A stretch of DNA of 64,000 nt from JBDOQU01 sp039839375 (GTDB taxonomy: Bacteria; Pseudomonadota; Alphaproteobacteria; DSM-16000; Inquilinaceae). Positions 7,867 through 15,569 of the stretch are shown in pieces. Each line of letters opens with the position of its first letter. Within the stretch, counting starts at the first letter, position 1. Location of the stretch: NCBI RefSeq assembly GCF_039839375.1, contig NZ_JBDOQU010000002.1, positions 1-64,000 on the forward strand. The letters are read 5' to 3'. Under the pieces are notes generated by a model. That model was not told where the DNA came from. It saw only the letters and a program-made list of their open reading frames with translations, and did no database searches. Position numbers and translations under genes: made by a program.

Positions 7867-9414
7867 CTATTGCGCCGGCTCTTCAATCTGGGCGTTCCAG
7901 AAGAACGGCCAGGGCGTCTCCGGCACCCCGGTGAGGGCTGGGTTCCTGGCGCTGACGGCGTTGAAGTTGCCGACCTTGTAGAAAGCCGCCTGCTCATAGA
8001 GCAGCCCCTGGAGTTCGGCGAACAGCGCCTGGCGCTGCTCCAGGTCGGTGACGGAGTTCAACTGCGTCCAGACCTCTTCCTTCTCCGGATCGTCCCAGCC
8101 CACGCGGCTGGTGGAATCGTACATGCTGGTCAGCGCCGGCTCCGGCAGGAACGGCGAGTGGGTGATGTAGATGTCCCACAGTTCCGGATTGTTGCGCCGT
8201 TCCGACAGGGTCGCCCAGTCGGTCACCTGCATGTCGACGGTGAAGCCCGCCTGCTCAAGATAGACCTTCGCGACCTCCGCCATCTTGAAGTGGAAGTCGT
8301 ACTGGTGGGAGGTCAGGATGCGCAGCGGCGTGTCGTCATAGCCCGCCTGCTCCAGCAGTTCGGCCGCCCGGGCCGGATCGGCCTGGTTGTAGAGTTCGAC
8401 GCCGGCCGTGTTGTGCCAGACATGGCCTTCCGGGAACATCGCGCCTGCGACCTTGAAGAAGCGGTCCTCGCCGAACGCGGCCAGCAGCATGTCGTCGGGG
8501 TTGAGCGCCGCCTGCACCGCCTGCCGGACCAGCGGATCGGTCATCAGCCCCTGCTTCAGGTTGAAGGCGAAGACCGGCCAGCCGAACGGTTCTAGCAGGA
8601 CCGGTTCGACATTCTCGCTCTCCTCCAGCCGCGAATAGGATTCGTTGGGCAGGCCGTCGGCATAGTCGAACTGGCCGGCGACCGCACCTTCGATGCGGGT
8701 GTTGGAATCCGGCACCGGAATGAAGCGGATCTCGTCCAGATACTGGTGACGCTGGCCGAAGGCGGCGTCCGCCGGCTCGGTGCGCGAGACATATTCGTCG
8801 AACCGGCCGACCTGGATGTACTGGTCGGGCGCATGCTCGATCAGCTCATAGGGGCCGGTGCCGACGATGGCGCTCAGCTCGTCCCCGATCACCTCCTGCG
8901 GCACCACGATTGCGGCGGAGTTGGAGAAGGCCAGCAGCGACAGCAGCGGCGAATAGGGCGTGTTGAGGCTGATCTGGACGGTGAAGTCGTCCACCGCCTC
9001 GATGGAATCGATCTTCTCCGCCACGCCCTTGCCGCGCGTCGCGAGTTCGGTCCAGCGGACGAGCGAATCGACGACGTCGTGCGCGTCCATGGTCGACCCG
9101 TCATGGAAGGTGATGCCTTCGCGGATGCCGATGACGTAGGTCTTCCCGTCGTCGGAGATCTCCGGCATGTCGGTCGCCAGCAGCGGCCGGACGTTCCATT
9201 CGGAATCGAAGGTGTAGAGCGTCTCGAAGAAATGCTGGGTGACGATGCTGACCACGTCGGTGGTCGACAACACCGGATCGAGGGTCGGCGGTTCGCCGAT
9301 GATGGCGACGCTGATCACGCCGCCGGATTCCTCGTCCTGCGCCATGGCGGATTGCGGAAGGACCGTGGCGGCCAGCAGGGCCGTCAGGCTGGCGAGGGTC
9401 TTGAAACGGGGCAT
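7867..9414 (-). CDS. ABC transporter substrate-binding protein, SBP family 5 (dipeptide type)
   Basis: 515 residues. The Sec signal peptide ends near SAMA|Q (about residue 25). Mature features of the family include GEPPTLDPVLSTTDVV, the WNVRPLLATDMPEISDDGKTY region and IREGITFHDGSTMDAHDVV. Periplasmic receptor of the importer. ATG at 9412-9414 lies behind an AGGAGGAA ribosome site. It is the first gene of a seven-gene operon (SBP, two permeases, amidohydrolase, two ATPases, RidA). Family 5 receptors bind peptides but also sugars, opines and amino-sugar derivatives; the neighbours favour the last type. Confidence 0.9.
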   Translation of the reverse strand: MPRFKTLASLTALLAATVLPQSAMAQDEESGGVISVAIIGEPPTLDPVLSTTDVVSIVTQHFFETLYTFDSEWNVRPLLATDMPEISDDGKTYVIGIREGITFHDGSTMDAHDVVDSLVRWTELATRGKGVAEKIDSIEAVDDFTVQISLNTPYSPLLSLLAFSNSAAIVVPQEVIGDELSAIVGTGPYELIEHAPDQYIQVGRFDEYVSRTEPADAAFGQRHQYLDEIRFIPVPDSNTRIEGAVAGQFDYADGLPNESYSRLEESENVEPVLLEPFGWPVFAFNLKQGLMTDPLVRQAVQAALNPDDMLLAAFGEDRFFKVAGAMFPEGHVWHNTAGVELYNQADPARAAELLEQAGYDDTPLRILTSHQYDFHFKMAEVAKVYLEQAGFTVDMQVTDWATLSERRNNPELWDIYITHSPFLPEPALTSMYDSTSRVGWDDPEKEEVWTQLNSVTDLEQRQALFAELQGLLYEQAAFYKVGNFNAVSARNPALTGVPETPWPFFWNAQIEEPAQ

Positions 9415-9545
9415 CTGGGCTTCCTCCTGTTCGGTTATTCTTCTGTAACGTAATAACCAATATAACAAAGGAATAATGACTCCGGGCGCGCGGAATTGTC
9501 AAGCGGATCGGGTCCGCTTGTGGGTCGGTGGATTTTGTCTGGAGA

Positions 9546-9657
9546 ACCAACACCCCTCACCCTCCCGCTTCGCGGGTCCCTCCCTCTCCCACAAGGGGCG
9601 AGGGAAAAAAGGTAGCCCTCTCCCCTCGTGGGAGAGGGTTGGGTGAGGGGGGTTGGT
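9546..9657. repeat. Pair of inverted REP-like repeats, copies 2 and 3
   Basis: A plus-oriented unit (9611-9657: arms CCCTCTCCC / GGGAGAGGG with the tail GGTTGGGTGAGGGG) faces an inverted, less perfect unit (about 9546-9604) across a short A-run. Together they could fold into a large cruciform between the end of the KDPG aldolase gene and the promoter of the transporter operon. The plus unit matches copy 1 at 126-173. The rest of the 9415-9664 gap holds the operon promoter region, where I see no clear -35/-10 elements. Confidence 0.75.
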
Positions 9658-9664
9658 TTGGCTT

Positions 9665-10282
9665 TTAAAGCACAGCCGCCCGGCAGGCCCTGGCTTCGAT
9701 CTCTTCCCACGCGCCAGCCTCAAGGTCGGCCGCGCCCGCCAGCCACGACCCGCCGACGCACAGCACGTTCGGCAGCTTCAGCCAGTCGGCAGCCGTTTCC
9801 TCCCTGATGCCGCCGGTCGGGCAGAAGCGCAAATCGGCGAAGGGACCGGCGAGGCTGGAGAGCATCGCCCGGCCGCCGGCGGCCTCGGCGGGGAAGAATT
9901 TCAGTCGGGAGAAGCCGAATTCCAGCGCCCGCATCGCCTCCGACGCCGTGGCGATGCCCGGCAGGAAGGGCAGACCGGAGGCGTTGGCCGCCTCCGCCAG
10001 GGCGGGCGTCAGGCCGGGGCTGACGCCGAACGCCGCGCCGACCTTGCGCGCGGCCTCGAAATCCGCTGCCGTCGTCATGGTGCCCAGCCCTACGATCGCG
10101 TCTGGAACCTCCCGCCGGATCGCCGCGACGGCGTCCAGCGCGGCGTCGGTGCGGAGCGTCACCTCCAGCACCGGCAGCCCGCCGGCGACCAGCGCACGGG
10201 CCAGCGGGACCGCGTGGTCGACCCGCGCGATGGTCAGCACCGGGATCACCGGCGCGCGGCGCATGATGTCTTCGATGGTCAT
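9665..10282 (-). CDS. eda: 2-keto-3-deoxy-6-phosphogluconate aldolase
   Basis: 205 residues, class I KDPG/KHG aldolase. The general-base glutamate E40 (PVLEVTLRT) and Schiff-base lysine K128 (RLKFFPAE) are present, as is the phosphate loop CPTGGI. It splits KDPG to pyruvate and glyceraldehyde 3-phosphate. It overlaps the upstream KDG kinase by ATGA, so the two enzymes are co-produced. DgaF-type aldolases of glucosaminate operons have the same fold, which links it to the SelA-like gene. Confidence 0.93.
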   Translation of the reverse strand: MTIEDIMRRAPVIPVLTIARVDHAVPLARALVAGGLPVLEVTLRTDAALDAVAAIRREVPDAIVGLGTMTTAADFEAARKVGAAFGVSPGLTPALAEAANASGLPFLPGIATASEAMRALEFGFSRLKFFPAEAAGGRAMLSSLAGPFADLRFCPTGGIREETAADWLKLPNVLCVGGSWLAGAADLEAGAWEEIEARACRAAVL

Positions 10283-11244
10283 GCTTCCTGGTCCCTCACA
10301 AGGGCGAAATGGCTGGGGTCCGGCATGGCGGAGCGCGGGATGATCGCGCCGCGATGGGCGATGACGGCCGCCGCGATCCAGTGGCCGCGCAGCGCCGACG
10401 CACGCTGGTCCGCGCCCAGCGCCCGGCCGGAGAGATAGCCGGCGTTGAAGCTGTCGCCGGCGGCCGTGGTGTCCACCGGATCGACCTTCACGGGCACCGG
10501 CGCTTCGAACGCGCCGTCCGGCCCGTCGATCCAGCAGCCGCCGGGACCATGCTTCACCACAACTTCCGCGATGCCGGCCTCGCGCAGCCGGCGGGCGCAG
10601 GAGGCGGCGTCCGCGTCCCCATGAAGGGCGGCTTCATCATCCAGGGTCGGCAGGGCGATGTCGGTCCGCCGCGCCATCTCCGCGAAGACCGCCCGCGCCT
10701 CGTCCGCGCTATCCCAACCGCGCGGCCGGTAGTTGCTGTCGAAGGCAACCAGCGAGCCCCCTTCCCGCGCCCGGTCGAGCGCGCCGAACAGCCTTTCCCG
10801 CCCGGCCCGGCCATAGAGCGAGAGGCTGATGCCGGAAAGGTAGATGAGTCCGTAGCCCGCGAGCGCCACCGCCAGATTCTCCGCGTCGGGCAGGTCGAAC
10901 AATTCCCGCGCCGGGCTGCTGTCGCGCCAGTAATGGAAGCTGCGTTCGCCCTTCTTGTCGGTGCGGATCGTGTAGAGGCCCGGCACCCGGCCGGCCAAGC
11001 GGCGCACCAGCCCGGTGCCGATGCCCTCCTCCGCCCATCCGGCCATCATGGCGTCGCTGTAGGGATCGTCGCCCAGCGCCGTCGCATAGTCCACCGATGC
11101 GCCCAGCCGCGCCAGATAAGCCGCCACGTTCAGCGTGTCGCCGCCGAAGCCGATCGTGGCGCGGTCGCCCTCCAGCAGCCTGATCTCGACCATGCATTCG
11201 CCGATGGAAACGAACCTGGCGGACGGCTTCATTCTGGGACTCAT
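10279..11244 (-). CDS. kdgK: 2-keto-3-deoxygluconate kinase (PfkB/ribokinase family)
   Basis: 321 residues. The glycine-rich substrate loop (TIGFGGDTLNVAAYLARLG) and the PfkB signature DTTAAGDSFNAGYL with the catalytic aspartate are present. It phosphorylates 2-keto-3-deoxygluconate to KDPG, the substrate of the next gene. ATG 11242-11244 follows AAGGAAG; a second ATG lies four codons in. A kinase for unphosphorylated KDG implies that the upstream pathway delivers the free 2-keto-3-deoxy acid, unlike PTS-based glucosaminate operons. Confidence 0.9.
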   Translation of the reverse strand: MSPRMKPSARFVSIGECMVEIRLLEGDRATIGFGGDTLNVAAYLARLGASVDYATALGDDPYSDAMMAGWAEEGIGTGLVRRLAGRVPGLYTIRTDKKGERSFHYWRDSSPARELFDLPDAENLAVALAGYGLIYLSGISLSLYGRAGRERLFGALDRAREGGSLVAFDSNYRPRGWDSADEARAVFAEMARRTDIALPTLDDEAALHGDADAASCARRLREAGIAEVVVKHGPGGCWIDGPDGAFEAPVPVKVDPVDTTAAGDSFNAGYLSGRALGADQRASALRGHWIAAAVIAHRGAIIPRSAMPDPSHFALVRDQEA

Positions 11245-11320
11245 GGGCTTCCTTGAGACTCGGGAGGGAACGGACGGGCGATCCCTTCCGTACTAGCGCG
11301 AGGAAGCCCGGAAGGCGAGC

Positions 11321-11365
11321 CGGGAGTTGTCGGCCCGGGAGTTGTCGGCCCGGGAGTTGTCGACG
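11321..11365. repeat. Three tandem copies of a 15-bp unit
   Basis: CGGGAGTTGTCGGCC is repeated at 11321, 11336 and 11351; the last copy diverges in its final bases. It lies between the kinase start (11244) and the end of the small lipoprotein gene (11388). The period is a multiple of three but it is in no credible gene. It may be a slippage-prone tract or protein-binding sites upstream of kdgK. Confidence 0.7.
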
Positions 11366-11387
11366 ACGCGCCGGCGCCTCCGGAAGG

Positions 11388-11636
11388 TTACTGCCAGGCC
11401 GGCTCGCCCAGATCGAGCGTGTCCTGATCGGTCAGCGCGCCGGTCGCGGCGCCGGCGAGAGCGCCAAGCGCCGATGCGGTGAGCAGGTCGGCGTCGGTGA
11501 GGAAGGCCGTCGCCGCGCCGGCCGCCGCGCCGAGCCCGGCCCCGCTCAGGCCGCGCTCCCTGGTCGTGTTGCCGCAACCGGAGAGGACGAGCACCGCCAG
11601 CAGGGTGACGATCGGAAGAATGGCGAATCTTTTCAT
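11388..11636 (-). CDS. Small glycine-zipper lipoprotein
   Basis: 82 residues. A signal peptide ends in the lipobox LSGC (lipidated C21). The mature part has two glycine/alanine-rich zipper segments (GAGLGAAAGAAT and ALGALAGAATGAL), as in small outer-membrane YMGG/SlyB-like lipoproteins. The start is ATG 11634-11636. A much longer open frame covers it, but the lipoprotein signal fixes this start. Function unknown, probably envelope integrity. Confidence 0.7.
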   Translation of the reverse strand: MKRFAILPIVTLLAVLVLSGCGNTTRERGLSGAGLGAAAGAATAFLTDADLLTASALGALAGAATGALTDQDTLDLGEPAWQ

Positions 11637-11653
11637 GGACTGTCCCTCCCGGC

Positions 11654-11971
11654 TCATTGCTGGCGCGATGCGCAATATTCGGTGATCCGCTCCACTTCCG
11701 CGCGGACGGAGGCGTCGCTCATGTCCTCCTCCAGCATCTCGCCGCGGGCGCGGAGGTCGGCCATGGTCCAGTGCCGTCCCATCTCGTTCGCCACGCACCC
11801 GCAGACCGACGCGCAGAAGGCGTAGGAGTTCCGCTCCTGGCAGGCGGGCACGCACTGGTCGAACGTTTCCTTCAACGCCGCGTCGGGGATCCTCTCCTGG
11901 GCGTGCGCCAGCAGGGGCACGGTCAGCAGAATGGCTGTCACTATCGCGCGCAAGGCTGCCTCCTGTTTCAT
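11654..11971 (-). CDS. Hypothetical secreted cysteine-rich protein
   Basis: 105 residues. The Sec signal peptide ends at LAHA|Q (about residue 24). Six cysteines follow: C40, C44, C53, C57, C59 and C100, spaced CxxxC...CxxxCxC, suggesting disulphides or a metal site in the periplasm. I prefer ATG 11971 to an upstream TTG because it begins the signal peptide. It lies 17 bases upstream of the lipoprotein gene on the same strand. No family recognised. Confidence 0.6.
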   Translation of the reverse strand: MKQEAALRAIVTAILLTVPLLAHAQERIPDAALKETFDQCVPACQERNSYAFCASVCGCVANEMGRHWTMADLRARGEMLEEDMSDASVRAEVERITEYCASRQQ

Positions 11972-12043
11972 CGGTGGCCATCGCCACAATTTTCGTTCTT
12001 CTTTCGACAACAGGACCGGCGGCGGACGGTTCCCCTCCCGCTA

Positions 12044-12919
12044 TTACGGTTTCACGGGGTTGTGGCAGCAGGCCTTGATGAGGCCGAACACGCCATGGAG
12101 CATCAGCCCGGCGGACAGGGCGAGAAGCACGAAATCCCCAAGTGGCACGCTCGCCAGCGCCGTAAGGGCGGCGCGCACGCCCCCGGCGGCCGAAGCCTCC
12201 ACACGCCAGGCCGCGGAGAGGAAGAGGACGCCGACCATGCCGAATATCACGGCCCTCGCCCCGAAACCCGCCCTGCCGACGAGACGGATAGCGACCATGG
12301 CGCGATCGCCGGCGCTCATGTCCCGGAAGATATCCCGCCGGGATCGCAGGATCTGAAGGACGCCCACTACGATCGCGCCGATCCCCACGGCCGCGACAAG
12401 CCAGTGGCCCAGCGGCCAATCGAGGACGCGGCCCGTCCAGACCACCAGGAATGCGGCCTCCTCCCGCAGTTCCTCCCTGACATGGGCGCTCCGGTCGAGC
12501 GCGATGACGGCCGCCAGGAGCCCCAGCCCGGCATAGAAGAAGGCTTCCGCCAGCTTGCCGGCGCGCCGGAACAGCCCTCTGGCGCCCCAGCCATGGCTGC
12601 CGAAATCCAGGAGAGCCTCCAGGCTCCGCCAGCCGGCATGGGCGCAGAGGCCGAGAGCGACCGTCAGCAGGAGGAGCCATCCGCCGGGAAGCTCGTCAAT
12701 GATCGAGAACGCCTCCCCCAGGCTGGGCGGCGAGGTCTTCCCGAGAGCGGCCGACATCGCCAGCAGGCCCACGAACAAATAGAGGAGGCCGTGGGTCGCG
12801 TAGCCTGCCCGCGCGAGGATCCCGAGCATCCGGGCGCCGAGCGCGGTTCCCCTGATCGCCGTCCTCAACCGGCCGGCCAGCGCCTTCGACAGGGCGACCG
12901 TTCTCCCGATCCTGCTCAT
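12044..12919 (-). CDS. DUF1206-type membrane protein
   Basis: 291 residues, integral membrane. It contains three related two-helix units, the first opening with RAGYATHGLLYLFVGLLA, the second near GKLAEAFFYAGLGLLA, the third with FGARAVIFGMVGVLFLSA. This triplicated pattern is characteristic of DUF1206. Function is unknown. It lies between secreted or envelope genes on the same strand. The start ATG 12917-12919 has no obvious ribosome site. Confidence 0.75.
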   Translation of the reverse strand: MSRIGRTVALSKALAGRLRTAIRGTALGARMLGILARAGYATHGLLYLFVGLLAMSAALGKTSPPSLGEAFSIIDELPGGWLLLLTVALGLCAHAGWRSLEALLDFGSHGWGARGLFRRAGKLAEAFFYAGLGLLAAVIALDRSAHVREELREEAAFLVVWTGRVLDWPLGHWLVAAVGIGAIVVGVLQILRSRRDIFRDMSAGDRAMVAIRLVGRAGFGARAVIFGMVGVLFLSAAWRVEASAAGGVRAALTALASVPLGDFVLLALSAGLMLHGVFGLIKACCHNPVKP

Positions 12920-12971
12920 GGGCGTGCGCGGCGGCGCGAAGGCGATTCCCGCCGGGACGACGGGTTCCCGC

Positions 12972-13535
12972 TCAGGAACAAGGCGTCTGGAGCAGCAGCC
13001 GCTTCAGGTTGCCGGAGATGGGGTCCTCCCCGATCCAGAGTTCCAGCATCGCATCGATCAGGCTGTTGCCCGGCTGGGTGACGACGGCGTCTCCATTGAC
13101 CCGGATCGCGGTGCCGCTGTCCGGCGCATAACCGATGGTCACGATGTCCCCGCCGCGGATGTCCTTGTAGAAGCCCTGCAGCGTGCGCAGCATCTCCTCC
13201 GATATCTGGTCCTCCAGGCGCGACCGCCATTCGTCGGGCAGATCGTCGGGCACGGAGCCGTCATAAATGATGTTGAGCTGGACGAGCTTCGTCGTGGCCG
13301 GGTCCATCACGGCGTCGGCCGGCGGAGCCGGCAGGTAGAGCGAGATCACATAGACATCGACGAAGAACATCATCTCCCGCGTGCCGCAGCCGGCCAGTTC
13401 CAGCCGCTGTTCGGAATAGACGCTCTCCGGAGCCAGCGTGACGCCTTCGATCTCGACGGCGAGGCCGTCGGCCGTCACGAGGATGCCCCCCAACCCAAGG
13501 ACCGCTGTCATCGCCCGGAAATGCCAGATGCTCAT
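12972..13535 (-). CDS. Chalcone-isomerase-like domain protein, secreted
   Basis: 187 residues. A hydrophobic N-terminal signal (MSIWHFRAMTAVLGLGGILVTADGLA) precedes a chalcone isomerase-like domain with FFVDVYVISLYLP, the diagnostic early strand, and LQGFYKDIRGGD later. Bacterial members are usually periplasmic and not known to be flavonoid enzymes. An in-frame upstream ATG (13568) would add 11 charged residues before the signal, so 13535 is preferred. Function unknown. Confidence 0.7.
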   Translation of the reverse strand: MSIWHFRAMTAVLGLGGILVTADGLAVEIEGVTLAPESVYSEQRLELAGCGTREMMFFVDVYVISLYLPAPPADAVMDPATTKLVQLNIIYDGSVPDDLPDEWRSRLEDQISEEMLRTLQGFYKDIRGGDIVTIGYAPDSGTAIRVNGDAVVTQPGNSLIDAMLELWIGEDPISGNLKRLLLQTPCS

Positions 13536-13679
13536 GCGTCGCCCGTCCTCCGGTCGTCGCAGCGCCACGACGCGCCGGTATAGCTTGTTTCCCGAACCGC
13601 TCCCGCCCGGAAACGTTCCCGCATCCCTCGCGAGTCTGGCGGGATCGATGCCGCCCCCGCTTCGTCACCGGGGGAGCCG

Positions 13680-14540
13680 TCAGGAAGCCGCGCGGTCCGG
13701 CGCCCGGTCGCGGTCGAGCGCCGCCTTGAGCGCCGCCTGATCCACCTCGCACCCGGTAAAGATGCGGAAGGCGTCGACGCCCTGGTGGAAGAACAGCTCG
13801 TAGCCGCTCATGACCTCCAGCCCCTTGCTGCGGGCATCCTGGAGGAATTCGGTTTCGACCGGCGTATAGACCGCATCGAAGGCCCAGCTTCGGCCGGCCA
13901 GGAGCGGCTTCGGAATCGCGGAGCCGGGATATCCCACCATGCCCAGCGGCGTGCAGTTGACGACGCCGTCCGCGTCCGAGACCGCTTCCCCGACAGAACC
14001 GGCGACCGTCACCCGCATCGCCGGGGCGGCTTGCCGTAGCACGACGGACAGGGCGTCCGCCTTGGCGAAATCGCCGTCGAACAGGCGCAGTTCCGCCGCG
14101 CCCAGCGACGCCAGGGCGAAGCCGACCGCCTTGCCGACGCCGCCCGCCCCGGCCATGGCGACGATTCCGGGAGCGGCGTCCGGGAAATTCTCACGGAAGG
14201 CCGAGACGAAGCCCGAGCAATCGGTGTTGAAGCCGAGCGGACCGCCTTCCTCGAAGGTGACCGTGTTGCAGGCCGCGATGGCGCGAACACGCGTATCCTC
14301 GATCCGCAGCCGGGCGACCACCTTCTCCTTATAAGGATAGGTGATGTTCAGGCCGCGGAAGCCTTCCGCCTGGCAGCGGGTGAAGACCGCGTCGAAATCG
14401 AGATCGAGGTCGGGAGGCACGAGCGGTTCGTAGCTGACCGACAGGCCGCAGAGTTCTCCCGCCAGCCGATGCAGCCTCGGCGACCGCGACCGCCCGATAT
14501 TGTCGCCGATGAGTCCCAGTCGAACGGCCATTGGAAGCAT
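13680..14540 (-). CDS. aroE: Shikimate/quinate dehydrogenase, probably catabolic and NAD-dependent
   Basis: 286 residues. The substrate loop SRSPRLH, catalytic K71 (YPYKEKV) and D107 (NTDCSG) are present, as is the nucleotide loop GAGGVG (131-136). After the second Rossmann strand there is D155 (LFDGDFAKA) rather than the NRT of NADP-dependent biosynthetic AroE, which favours NAD. It lies beside a GntR gene, a TRAP importer, dehydroquinase and dehydroshikimate dehydratase, so I infer oxidation of imported quinate or shikimate. ATG 14538-14540; a second ATG is three codons in. Confidence 0.85.
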   Translation of the reverse strand: MLPMAVRLGLIGDNIGRSRSPRLHRLAGELCGLSVSYEPLVPPDLDLDFDAVFTRCQAEGFRGLNITYPYKEKVVARLRIEDTRVRAIAACNTVTFEEGGPLGFNTDCSGFVSAFRENFPDAAPGIVAMAGAGGVGKAVGFALASLGAAELRLFDGDFAKADALSVVLRQAAPAMRVTVAGSVGEAVSDADGVVNCTPLGMVGYPGSAIPKPLLAGRSWAFDAVYTPVETEFLQDARSKGLEVMSGYELFFHQGVDAFRIFTGCEVDQAALKAALDRDRAPDRAAS

Positions 14541-14609
14541 TCCGTGCAGGGTCGGCCGCGTCCGCGCGGCCCTTGAAACGGATAGCCCAAAGCCGGATTC
14601 ACTTCAACT

Positions 14610-14659
14610 GGTGAAACGGTTTATATCATATATTCCACATGTCGATCCGACGTTTCACC
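14610..14659. promoter_or_regulatory. Inverted repeat upstream of aroE, candidate GntR operator
   Basis: GGTGAAACG (14610-14618) is perfectly inverted as CGTTTCACC (14651-14659) around an AT-rich 32-base spacer. The left arm also contains the dyad AAAC-G-GTTT (14614-14622). The right arm overlaps the stop codon of the GntR gene. The core resembles AAAAC-GA-GTTTT in front of dctP. It could be an operator for the adjacent regulator, or a terminator stem. Confidence 0.45.
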
Positions 14660-15326
14660 GAATGGTGCCGGTCGCCAGCGCATGTTCGACGCCGCCATTG
14701 ACGTGCCGCTCCAGAACGGAGGCCGCGGTGTCGGCGTCCCGCGACAGGGCCGACTCCAGCAATATCCGGTGCTCCTCCGCCGCGATGTCGCCGCGGAAGG
14801 ACAGCGCGATCATCTGGTAGCGGAGATATTTGTCGAACACGCCCGCATGAGTTTCCATCAGGACCCGCGACCCGCAGGCGGAGATCAGCGCCTGATGGAA
14901 TTCCCAGTCATAGCGCTTCCACAGTTCGGTGTCGCTGTGGTCGCCGGCCTTCATCCGCCGCTCCATGCTTGCCAGCTTGTGGTGCGCGGCGACGACCCGG
15001 CCTTCCCATTCCATGTCGCCGTCGGCGAAGGACTGGTTCAGCGCATGGCTTTCCAGAAGCAGGCGCAGGGCCGCCAGTTCGCGCAGATTGGCCACCGAAA
15101 CCGGAGCCACCTCAAAGCCGCGCTGCCCCTCGGCGGAGACAAGACCTTCGGAGGTGAGGCGGTTCAGTATCTCCCGCAGCGTGCTGATGCTCGCCTGGTA
15201 CTCGTCCTTCAGACGGTCGAGCCTGAGCTTCTGGCCGGGCTTGGCGCGGCCGAAGACGATATCGTTCCGTATCCGGCGATAGGCGTTCTCTCCGATGGTC
15301 TCGGGAACTCCGTCCATTGCGAGCAC
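14655..15326 (-). CDS. GntR-family (FCD subgroup) transcriptional regulator
   Basis: 223 residues. The N-terminal winged helix carries the GntR pattern (DIVFGRAKPGQKLRLDRLKDEYQASISTLREILNRLTSEGLV). The C-terminal all-helical FCD domain has its metal-site histidines in WEFHQALI and ERHVNGGVEHAL. The start is GTG 15324-15326 behind GGAAG, with an ATG three codons in. It lies between aroE (same strand) and the divergent TRAP operon, so it probably controls quinate/shikimate use. Confidence 0.88.
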   Translation of the reverse strand: MLAMDGVPETIGENAYRRIRNDIVFGRAKPGQKLRLDRLKDEYQASISTLREILNRLTSEGLVSAEGQRGFEVAPVSVANLRELAALRLLLESHALNQSFADGDMEWEGRVVAAHHKLASMERRMKAGDHSDTELWKRYDWEFHQALISACGSRVLMETHAGVFDKYLRYQMIALSFRGDIAAEEHRILLESALSRDADTAASVLERHVNGGVEHALATGTIR

Positions 15327-15447
15327 GTGCGGCTTCTTCCGTTCATTTCAGGAATGTCGGAGATAGGTGCCGCAGCCCGCCGCAACTTGCAAGGGCCGGA
15401 GCGCGACGCGCCGATCCACCGTAATTCTCGGAATGATAAACTGACAA

Positions 15448-15488
15448 ATTTCAAAATATCCTACAAAACGAGTTTTGCGTATTGAAAT
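15448..15488. promoter_or_regulatory. Nested palindrome upstream of the TRAP operon, candidate operator
   Basis: An inner dyad CAAAAC-GA-GTTTTG (15464-15477) lies inside an outer dyad ATTTCAA (15448-15454) / TTGAAAT (15482-15488). It is in the AT-rich part of the 243-base divergent gap between the GntR gene and dctP, about 90 bases before dctP. The AAAAC/GTTTT core resembles the AAAC-G-GTTT core upstream of aroE. Confidence 0.5.
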
Positions 15489-15569
15489 ATGAGTCCGCCG
15501 GTGCGATGAATCCCTGACAATGACGCGCCCGAGAAGCGCCCGCAATCCACATTCAAGGGGAGGATTTCC

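Noticed and set aside
9415..9545. tRNA or small RNA in the gap upstream of the dipeptide receptor
   Set aside because: No cloverleaf or conserved tRNA blocks. The gap holds only the ribosome site, an AT-rich leader and the start of the repeat pair.
11321..11365. CRISPR-like array
   Set aside because: The units are 15 bp and directly adjacent without spacers, and there are no cas genes.
11388..12680. 430-residue frame over the small lipoprotein and DUF1206 genes
   Set aside because: The upstream 348 residues are a shadow. The lipoprotein signal at 11636 and independent genes at 11654 and 12044 explain the region.
13640..13679. Possible hairpin terminator after aroE
   Set aside because: The GGGGG/CCCCC pairing near 13650-13675 is imperfect and lacks a U-tract, so it is too weak to list.
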